DNA of 64,000 nt from positions 16,926,001-16,990,000 of the forward strand of contig OY755177.1 of NCBI GenBank assembly GCA_963576735.1. Direction: 5' to 3'. Position 1 is the first letter of the stretch; the number at the start of each line of letters is the position of its first letter. Positions 57,701 through 64,000 of the stretch are shown piece after piece. Below the pieces are notes generated by a model. That model was given only the letters and a program-made list of their open reading frames with translations. It was not told the origin of the DNA and did not search any database. The position numbers and the translations under genes are program-made. This DNA is from Bedellia somnulentella. Its lineage: Eukaryota; Arthropoda; Insecta; Lepidoptera; Bedelliidae.

Positions 57701-58607
57701 ACTGCGCATACCAACTACAACCTCAACTATAAGATTGTGACCGTGGATGAACAATATGTATGTACTATACTTTATTATCACCTAAACTATTGAACCAATA
57801 CATGACTACTGCTGGGAATAGGCCTCTCAGGTAGATCTACTCTCATACTATCTATACGAAGACTCATGTAGCGGACCTTCACCAAGTTACCTTACCACGG
57901 GTGCACTACAACGTCAGTTATAAGATCGTGGTGATCGATCAGTATCAGCAGATCATGGGTACTACATTTATCATCTTCATCATTCAAACAATCCATATCT
58001 ACTGCTGGTAATAGGCATAATCTCACATCAACTCAGTATTTGATTCCCGTGACCTTTACCAAGTGGTACTAACCGAGACTGGCGGCTTTACGTGCATTCC
58101 AAAGCACGGGATCTTGCGGCGTCCATTTGTGGGGTCACACTAAAATAAGACTTCAGGAATCTTATCTTATACCACGCCTTTAGTAGTACGCAATAGCTAT
58201 TGTACAACAGAGGCGCTTAGCACATTGACCACTTTTATGTATAATTAGTAATATATTGTGTTTTCCAGAGAACCCAAGACATCCAAAACTATGGTTACAA
58301 TCTAACTGAAGCGAATCTCACCCCAAACCGTGACCCCCATTGGTTCCAACTGTACGACATGAAGACTCGCTATGGACTAAACGACCTGACACCAGCTTCC
58401 ATACACAATCTGGTCCAAAGAATGGTCACCACAGACAAACATCTCTTAGACGTATACGCAGCTTTCTACTCAAAACTAAGCGATATAAGATGGCCGAACT
58501 GCAATGAAAACTGCAAACTAAACGAAATCTGCAAAACCGTCGTCAGCGTGCTATGGGAAAGGGAGAGATGCGAGAAATTAAAAGAACTTTATTACTCAAA
58601 ACAGTGA
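48761..58607 (+). CDS. SMPD1-like: Acid sphingomyelinase-like phosphodiesterase
   Basis: Ten exons (48761-48821, 51501-51643, 51938-52099, 52276-52437, 52768-53142, 53503-53675, 54209-54403, 55956-56126, 57586-57757, 58269-58607) join in frame to 650 aa. A signal peptide (MRVLLVFLLVSYCSA) is followed by a saposin-B domain (about residues 69-145, CILCQSAFAA...CHGAVGLNM), then a calcineurin-like metallophosphoesterase domain. Zinc ligands are visible: D191/H193 in TDAHIDPLY, D311 in GDTIDH, N351/H352 in GNHES, H459 in HIPPG, H493/H495 in GHTHSDEF. The C-terminus is a helical, Cys-containing domain. The family cleaves sphingomyelin to ceramide in lysosomes or outside the cell. The introns hold many repeats and two dead exon copies. 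Confidence 0.95.
48851..50888. mobile_element. Non-coding 2.0-kb element in sphingomyelinase intron 1
   Basis: Inverted ends GGGCTTTTTTCAT.TTA.GGCGAC at 48853 and 50888, flanked by the 8-bp direct repeat AGTTGTAG (48843-48850 and 50889-50896). The interior has several copies of a TTCCATTTCG / CGAAATGGAA motif (49607, 49658, 50308, 50690, 50852) and no open frame. It starts 22 bp after the exon 1 donor. Hallmarks suggest an hAT-like non-autonomous element, but the ends are not the standard ones. Confidence 0.7.
51045..51460 (+). repeat. Two SINE-X copies just before exon 2
   Basis: 51045-51250 (CATGCAGTGCTGGCTTAGAA to GGAATGTATGTATGCATG) and 51300-51460 (GATGCAGTTGGAGACCCATC to GTAGCCAGGAGCATATGTG). 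The second ends about 40 bp before the exon 2 acceptor. Confidence 0.8.
53790..54000 (-). repeat. SINE-X, sphingomyelinase intron 6
   Basis: GGAAACTCCTCAGCCAC-like inverse blocks, ACGACACCCGTGGGTGGAAA and CTAAGCCGGCACTACACGGC. Confidence 0.85.
54626..55235. mobile_element. Foldback element in sphingomyelinase intron 7
   Basis: AATTGGCCTAGACCTCG at 54626 is matched by its inverse ending at 55235. The arms extend about 270 bp each, including TTTATATTATAAATCGAT, GGAATGCCTATCTAAAATAT and TTCTTTGCTTCAGTGAAAAT. A further direct copy of the first 50 bp lies at 54911-54965 in the middle, so a second end seems to be nested. Non-coding. Confidence 0.8.
55275..55604 (-). repeat. LINE-Y tail before the dead exon 8 copy
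   Basis: GTTCCCATTGGAAAGATACC..., ACTATCGATCGCCACTTTGT, then the inverse of a Lys/Glu-rich RT C-terminus, running up to TTTTTTCTAACCTAG at the pseudo-exon. Confidence 0.75.
55605..55740 (+). pseudogene. Dead duplicate of sphingomyelinase exon 8
   Basis: Aligns with exon 8 (55956 on) for about 131 nt with roughly 12 differences, after a good acceptor (CTAACCTAG). The frame stays open for 44 codons (WLVYDPLDAKRHLEFLVWEL..., HIPLGVHD) and then ends in TAG where similarity stops (55738). It keeps the catalytic His but changes HIPPG to HIPLG and lacks the end of the exon and a donor site. If used, it would truncate the enzyme before the last zinc-ligand motif. Confidence 0.88.
55741..55955 (-). 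repeat. LINE-Y tail before the real exon 8
   Basis: On the minus strand encodes MLHKLYPAGFKSELVKEIYR, GNVSRGRPRRTHMDQIENAL and KERACVKRFMN, an RTE-like LINE C-terminus. It runs to the true acceptor TTCTTCTAATCCAG. Confidence 0.75.
56147..56692. mobile_element. hAT-type MITE in sphingomyelinase intron 8
   Basis: Ends CATAGATGTACTAA and its inverse, extended by AAAAAC-G and AAGTGGCAC-type matches inside. Flanked by TGGATATC (56139-56146) and TGGATGTC (56693-56700), an 8-bp duplication with one change. 546 bp, non-coding, 20 bp after the exon 8 donor. Confidence 0.85.
56700..56860 (+). repeat. SINE-X, degenerate
   Basis: TTTTGGGCGCTGTGGCTGAA, GACTCATCTTCAACC and GGGATTTATCGCCGTGCG blocks, beginning at the MITE border. 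Confidence 0.55.
57236..57490 (+). repeat. SINE-X, best copy, sphingomyelinase intron 8
   Basis: GCCGTGTAGTGTCGGCTTAG to CCGTGAGTATATGTATGTAT, all blocks intact, about 253 bp, with three TATG units. Lies about 95 bp before exon 9. Confidence 0.92.
57901..58010 (+). pseudogene. Decayed duplicate of sphingomyelinase exon 9 end
   Basis: 57905-57945 aligns with exon 9 from 57714 (HYNVSYKIVVIDQ against NYNLNYKIVTVDE). A downstream ACTGCTGG mark (58001) also repeats the one at 57808. The offset is 191-193 bp in both, so a tandem duplication of about 190 bp is likely. The upstream part of the exon is lost or too diverged to see. Confidence 0.6.
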
Positions 58608-58634
58608 TTTAATAACATCTATTCCTACAATGTA

Positions 58635-58662
58635 TTTATTTACAGACACTTTTTGTAATAAA
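58635..58662. terminator. Overlapping poly(A) signals of two converging genes
   Basis: AATAAA for the sphingomyelinase at 58657-58662 on plus, and AATAAA for UQCC1 on minus at 58640-58635. The two stop codons are only 85 bp apart, so the transcripts' 3' ends should overlap. Confidence 0.6.
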
Positions 58663-58692
58663 AATCTTTGTACATATTAAAGTTGTTTTCAT

Positions 58693-61600
58693 TCAATCCG
58701 CTTTTGGAGTCAACCATGATATTTTGTTGGCTTTCTTCAACGTCTCGCTATTTAATTTGTCTAGCTGCGATAACTGGAAAAAAACAATACAGTAAATATT
58801 AAGTAAAACTGTTGTACGCAAGTTTGACTTAGGAAGTAAGGTGGCGAATGTGTGACGAGAGTGTTGCGAAAAGTTGCAAGGGATGTACAAGTGTGTGGAG
58901 CAGATAAAGGGCAAAAGAAAAAGATGTGAGCACAAATTGTCTTTCTTGCTTCATAGCAATATCTCATACTGCATATTAATTTCACTTCAGTCTGTAATTT
59001 TAACAAAAACACGTATTTTTTAAATATATAATATTCAACATATATTTCATACCTGACTCCGTACGAACAAGACAATTTTCTCGACATTTTCCGGGTGAAC
59101 ATCCGGTGACAATCCGTAGAACCTCCTCCACACTGCGGCGGCCATCGTCCTGTCGTCTTTCAAACCCTCGTCATACCCTATTATGGCAGCTTGGAATTGT
59201 TCTGATAACTCTGATACTTGCTTCCTTGCTATCGCTGGATTGGCGCCCTGTAATCACAAATAATTATATAGGTATCCTCACAGCCCATATATGTCCCCAC
59301 TAAGGGGCTCGAGCCTACCCTATATGGGATGATTTGGCCATTGTCTACTACGGTGGCCAATTGTGGGTTGGCAGACTAACGACTACTACCGTGATAGTAG
59401 CCGAGACCGACGGCTTAACGTGCCTTTTAAATCTTTTTTTGTTCATGAAAACCTCATGTGGGGATTATTACTAATAAATAAAGAATAAATAAAGGAAAGA
59501 AAAAATTCGACACAGGCGGGGATCGAACCCGCGACCTCGGGTAAACGCCCCGACGCTCTGCCAACTGAGCTACCGTGTCAATTGGCTGCCAGTGCGAAAT
59601 TCTTCTATCCTTTATTTCTTTTACACGTTTAAGTAGTGTTTGCGTTTCCTACCTCCGAATTATGTGTCGAAATTTTTCTTTCCTTTATTTATTGGCTTAA
59701 CGTGCCCTCCGAAGCACGGAATCATCTTAATTTTCGGATAATCCTTCCACACTGGGTTAAATATTACAAATTAAATTTGTAACCAGTTCCTATAACGCTC
59801 AAAAAAGTCTATCATCAATGGATACAATAGGTTACGCTAATTGTTGTATGGTGTGAACAGTGCATCAGTGCATTCAAAGGAATATAAAACCTAGTATACG
59901 AAAAGAGTTATTTTTCAATTACTTAAATACGTGGGCCTGCCATGCTCAGTGCAGAAACCCGTGGCGTTTACTGTCCGTCTAATATATATTTTTTCTTTCG
60001 GCCAAGGGTGAGGTGAGTGTGAAAAAGACCTAAGTAAATAATAATAATTGGGACTTTTTAATTGATTTTTGGGCGATGCGGTTGGAGATCCATTAGCAAC
60101 AACATTTATATTACAATCTTTTTACCACACAACTTCCAAAAGTGGCAGAGGAATTTCCGGTTCTGAAGCTCTAGCTACTCTTCTAGGGATTTATAGCCGT
60201 GATTATTTATGTTTGTGCGTAATTATTTAATGTATTAACCTTTTCAGCGCCAAAGTCTGATATATTAGACATTTAAGTTTCGTGCCCTCGCCGCCAAAGT
60301 CTAATATATCAGACAAATAAATCTTACCAATTTAACTCTATTTTTTCTTATCGTTATAGTACCTGACGACATATGCATAAAATTTTCAGACAGTTTATAC
60401 TTTAGTTAATCAAAAATAACAATTTCACAATGTATTATAATGTTATTTTAATAATAAATTATTAAAAACAAAACCGTGTTTATTAGTTAAATCCGACTCT
60501 TTTTTTATTTGAACCCTCAGCGCCAATGTCTGATATATCAGACATTAGTGATGTTACATTACAATGTTACCAGAAATCTGGTACTCTAAAAAGAAACGTC
60601 TAAAAATGACAAAACTATACAGGTTTTTGTTTTGGGCATAGAAAATTTTAGTGAGACGTTATTTCACCAAGTTTTACCACAGAGAAATTAATATATTTTC
60701 AAATTATGTTTTGTATCGAATCCAGTAAATTTCATGGTATGTCACAACACTATAGCGACACGATCATGCATCAGTCTCGTACGCCAACGTCTGATATATC
60801 GGACACGGAAGTGACGTCAGAGGCGATAGATATTTCTAGATCTATTTTTTTGTGCTGTACAATGAGGGTAGGAGATATCGATAAATTATGGAAGTACCCT
60901 GCAAAATCATGTTATTTACTGGGTTATCATCTTTGCGTTGCTAAGTTGAGTTATTATTATTGTAAATTAATATTTATTGAAATATGACCACTGCAGAGGA
61001 GTTGATAAGGATTTTAGAAGGAACTGATGATGTTGAATTTGAAAGTGATGAAGTGTTCATACACAATCAACAGGTAAGTTATTAAAAATTATAATACAAT
61101 ATAGTGTTTTCAATCTCAATCTAGTGTAGTTACTCTCCTCTGATACAATATAGTGTTTGTATTTTTTTTTTTATATGAATATTGAAATTAATACCTAGGT
61201 ATAAAGATGTATTAACTAGAAAAAAAAACTTACTACCTATCAAATTTATTTTTATTTTTTATTTCGTGTTACTAAAAATATAAGAATTTTGTGAGTAATT
61301 TACAACTATTGTTTTAGGGAGAAGATGACGAATTTAATTGGTTGGCAGGAGCACCGCCGTCTCCAGTTATCGATAATATCGATATTATCGATAACTGATC
61401 GATAGTTATCGACAATATCGACCAACACTAGTAAATCAACCGCGTTTATTGCCGTGGCGTGTGATGAACGTTTTTGACTAAAACTCTTGGCGTGGAAAGG
61501 GTTAAAAACCATAAAACCATCTTTGCATATGATTTGATTAGTATGTTTCTACTAAAATGACAGTAATATATACATTTTACCATGAAGAGAAGCAAAAGGA

Positions 61601-62187
61601 TATTATAAATATATAAGTTATGTAAAATTAGCAATTCAAATATTAATGAACAAATTATAAGCTTTTCAGATACTTCTGAAACAATTTAGCATCAATAATA
61701 TTTGGGGTAGTTTGCACCAATCTTAGAATAAATCCAGTATTTCAAAGACACCGTATCTTGAAAATTTAATAGATTTATCATTTAGATGTGGAATATCATT
61801 GCCATGCCTCATGTTACAGCTATTGTGGTTAAAATTATGAAACATAAATTATATACTTTATTATTAATAAATTATAAACAGGAGGTTATTAAAAAATAAA
61901 AAAATACAAACCTCAAGCAACTTAATCCTGTTACCAACATCAGCCCACAGTGCTTCCACAATCGTGTTTCGGACAAAGAACCCATCTCCTTTAACATACT
62001 TTTCTTTAGTGCCCTCTTTGACCACATCTTCTGCCATACAGCGCACCATTAAAAGCCAAACATGGAGCTCTGTCACTGCAAACCATGATGAAAATGTGTC
62101 TGGCAGCTGCATTTGCTTGAACCATTGCTCATAATCTACTTGATTCAATACTGATTCATATAAGAAGTAGCCGGAAAGTTTTAAACG
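58693..62187 (-). CDS. UQCC1: UQCC1 (CBP3-like) complex III assembly factor, 3' exons
   Basis: Three phase-0 exons on minus: 62187-61912, 59247-59053 and 58773-58693, giving the last 183 residues. Blocks LPDTFSSWFAVTELHVWLLM, FFVRNTIVEALWADVGNRIK, FQAAIIGYDEGLKDDRTMAA and AAVWRRFYG match the ubiquinol-cytochrome c chaperone domain of UQCC1/Cbp3, which helps cytochrome b synthesis and assembly at the mitochondrial inner membrane. The end KISWLTPKAD resembles the family C-terminus. Exons for the presequence and N-terminus must lie beyond 62187, probably outside the window. Intron 2 of this part carries a tRNA-IR element and a piggyBac. Confidence 0.9.
59446..59700 (-). repeat. tRNA-IR element with complete tRNA cloverleaf
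   Basis: Flank ACCTCATGTGGGGATTATTA, a short AATAAATAAAG duplication, left arm AAAGGAAAGAAA.., the tRNA-like part on minus, then a spacer (TTAAGTAGTGTTTGCGTTTC, CCTACCTCCGAATT) and a second arm (TGTCGAAATTTTTCTTTCCT). Confidence 0.88.
59509..59579 (-). tRNA. tRNA-like sequence (repeat-borne), loop triplet GTT
   Basis: On minus: acceptor GACACGG/CTGTGTC (one G-T pair), D arm GCTC/GAGC, anticodon arm TCGGG-GCGTTTA-CCCGA (5 bp, 7-base loop), T arm GCGGG-TTCGATC-CCCGC. All four arms fold, 71 nt. Position 33 is C instead of the universal T, and the sequence sits in a repeat family, so I regard it as a tRNA pseudogene of high quality. It could be transcribed through its own boxes A and B. Confidence 0.45.
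60050..60215 (+). repeat. SINE-X in UQCC1 intron
   Basis: TGGGCGATGCGGTTGGAGAT, CAACTTCCAAAAGTGGC, GGGATTTATAGCCGTGATTA. Confidence 0.8.
60239..61501 (+). mobile_element. piggyBac-type element, internally deleted
   Basis: Flanked by TTAA (60235-60238 and 61502-61505). Ends CCTTTTCAGCGCCAA and inverse CCCTTTCCACGCCAA match at 12 of 15. Four copies of a palindromic TGTCTGATATATCAGACA-like motif preceded by CGCCAA lie at about 60250, 60291, 60522 and 60784. Only a short N-terminal frame remains. 1263 bp. Confidence 0.85.
60984..61398 (+). pseudogene. N-terminal remnant of a piggyBac transposase
   Basis: Exon 60984-61073 (MTTAEELIRILEGTDDVEFE...) and, after a GT-AG intron, 61318-61398 (GEDDEFNWLAGAPPSPVIDN and stop). 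Acidic N-termini of this kind precede the catalytic domain in piggyBac transposases. The stop falls in an ATCGATAATATCGATATTATC palindrome that may mark the deletion scar. Catalytic domain absent. Confidence 0.6.
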
Positions 62188-62409
62188 CTGAAAACAGAGG
62201 AATTTATTTTTAGGGATTTTGCAGACTAGGTGACTTTAAGTATAAATACAGGCAGAAATAAGCGCGTCATATTAAACGCGCAACACAGATAGACGCTTCA
62301 GCGGTACAACAAAAAATGTGGTGTGCAAAGAAAGGCTCTTGTTTGAAAGGCTAATATTTGATAAGCGTAGGCAAATGTTTAGTAGATAAATCAGACATCA
62401 CCGCCCCCA

Positions 62410-63595
62410 CCGCCCCGCCCTTGAAATAATGCTAAAATTAACACCGCTACGCCTGTTTATCAAACTAGAAGCTGCTGCCTCAGCTGTGAGACTAAATGCA
62501 AACAAGCTATGGAAAACCAAGAAAGTACCTCACGCCGGAATTCTTAGCAGGATGGTGAATGAGGCACCAAGAATATCGGCCGTGAACGACAGGATTCCCA
62601 AAATATTTCTCTTCGACAAGAAATACAAAATACAACTGTCGGAAATTCCGAACGAGGGCCAGAATGAGAGGGAAGTGAGGATATTCACAAACGGCTCAAA
62701 ATCTAAATCTGGTACAGGAGCGGGTGTATTCTCCGAAGACCTGCAGATAAAAATAGCTTAACCAATGGGTACCTGGAATTCGATATTTCAGGCAGAATGC
62801 TCTGCAATCATACTCGCCGCCCAAGCAGTGTCAGCGAGGAAAATCAGAGAATTTCCAATTCGCATTCTCTCGGACAGCAAATCAGTCCTGCAAGCCCTAA
62901 TGAGCCACGAGTGCAAATCAGGGCTCATATATGAATGTCACAAAGCCCTAACGGCGATAGGGCAAATCAATGATACTACCATTCAATGGATAAAAGGACA
63001 CAGCGGATCACGCGGCAATGATGCAGCAGACGAATTGGCCAGAAGAGGATCGGATACCCCGTTCACAGGTCCAGAACCATGCCTGCCTCTACCAAACGAT
63101 CAGTTAAAAACAGTAGTCCGTCAGGCTATACAAGGTAAGTGGGATGCATGCTGGTCTTCGGAGAGTGGCTGTAAACAAGCCAAAACAGCTTTACCCAGGA
63201 TCAACAAGCAACTTACTAATTAACTGCAACTTACTAATTAACTATTCAAACTTAACAAAAAACAAATAAGCTGGATTACAGCTTCCTAACGGGGCATGGC
63301 CCTTTTAACAAACACTTGTTTACCTTGGGTGTTACAGATAGCCCTCTGTGCAGAGCATGCATGGAAAAGGAAGAAACAGCTGCGGCTCCTCGAGTGTACA
63401 GGTGTAGCGGATTACAGGGTAAAACACCTGGGTGACGCCTTGTCGCTCCCTGAGGTGTTCAAGGACATTGGGGGGTCCTGAACTTCCTTAGTGAGCTGGG
63501 ATGGCTAGAGTAGTGCCAATCCCTTGGCACGCAAAATAGGCGCTTAGCAGACGTCGACTTGCGGAAAACATACCCGTTCACAATACAATACAATA
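62410..63595 (+). mobile_element. LINE with RNase H domain (I/R1-like), 3' part
   Basis: Frames 62429-62758 and 62765-63220 form one protein separated by a stop. It has REVRIFTNGSKSKSGTGAGV (RNase H first motif, with Asn where Asp is expected), FQAECSAIILAAQ (Glu), IRILSDSKSVLQAL (Asp), WIKGHSGSRGNDAADELARR (His and Asp). After 63290 a CRACMEKEET zinc-knuckle-like end follows and the copy closes with a CAATA repeat (63579-63594). Degenerate. Confidence 0.85.
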
Positions 63596-63734
63596 CCCAG
63601 CAATGTTTAATTGTATATTAACTAGTAAATTTATTATAATATTCACACACACAGTCTGTTTTCACTTTAGGATAATAATTAATCTCATTTGTGTAAACTT
63701 TTCAAAATAATCTTAATAATATTGTGCGTATGCT

Positions 63735-63990
63735 AGGGACACAGGTCACTGCTCATTGAATAAGCACTTTCACAACATCGGTATAACGGATAGTCCTCTG
63801 TGCAGAGCATGCATGGAGGCCGAGGAGACAGTAAATCATGTCATGTTTGAGTGCCAGGCTGTTTAGAGCCAAAAGATAGGACAAGAACAGGTAGTACGAA
63901 AACCTTTTTAAAAGACTTAGGACAACTCAAAAGATTTTGGACAGAGTTAGGGTGGATTGAGTGAGGTGGTGGAGGAGGGTGGGCCAGGGC
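63735..63990 (+). mobile_element. Second RNase H-LINE 3' end
   Basis: GHCSLNKHFHNIGITDSPLC, RACMEAEETVNHVMFECQAV-stop: the C-terminal CCHC-like knuckle of the same LINE family, in better shape than in the neighbour copy, then a 3' tail to the window end. Confidence 0.75.
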
Positions 63991-64000
63991 CCACGTACAA

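Overview
The window looks like nuclear DNA of a lepidopteran insect (moth or butterfly). It is AT-rich, has short coding exons with GT-AG introns, and is packed with insect mobile elements: jockey/CR1-like, RTE-like and RNase H-bearing LINEs, tRNA-derived SINEs, a Helitron ending in the form familiar from Lepidoptera, and mariner, hAT and piggyBac relatives. I see no bacterial or viral gene organisation. All identifications come from reading translations and motifs by eye, with no database search.

Host genes, left to right: a FAM162/UPF0389 mitochondrial membrane protein (+, 4686-5188); MIX23/CCDC58 (-, 7775-11094, three exons); ribosomal protein L24 (+, 14779-18882, five exons); an unrecognised cysteine-rich protein (-, 21104-21541); mitochondrial F1 ATP synthase beta (-, 24353-26065, three exons); the 60S export adaptor NMD3 (+, 29629-37648, nine exons, 500 aa); an acid sphingomyelinase-like secreted phosphodiesterase (+, 48761-58607, ten exons, 650 aa); and the last three exons of UQCC1, a complex III assembly factor (-, 58693-62187, 5' end outside the window). 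Exon phases add up to unbroken frames for all multi-exon genes. Four proteins are mitochondrial and two act in ribosome biology, but they are scattered on both strands. I see ordinary neighbourhood, not an operon.

Repeats fill most introns and intergenic DNA. Family labels used here are mine. SINE-X: about 250 bp, with a GTAGTGTCGGCTTAGAAT-like head, a GGTTGGAGACCC centre and a TATG-repeat tail, in about 20 copies. tRNA-SINE: about 360 bp with a clear tRNA-like head. tRNA-IR: a tRNA cloverleaf set between 47-bp inverted repeats. LINE-Y: the 3' tail of an RTE-like LINE. Complete DNA elements with recognisable ends are a 2.2-kb hAT (11707-13924), a mariner (17243-18485), a Helitron (22702-23659), a CXC-protein element with about 350-bp inverted ends (43406-44880), a 2.0-kb non-coding element (48851-50888), a hAT MITE (56147-56692) and a deleted piggyBac (60239-61501).

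The most unusual signals are: (1) the tRNA-IR family, including one copy split exactly by the Helitron so that the empty site can be rebuilt; (2) three decayed tandem exon duplications in two unrelated genes (NMD3 exon 7, sphingomyelinase exons 8 and 9), two of them with an antisense LINE-Y tail running up to the splice acceptor in both copies; (3) a shared 3' end between SINE-X, LINE-Y and tRNA-SINE, suggesting one retrotransposition machinery; and (4) the CXC-domain element with very long inverted ends.
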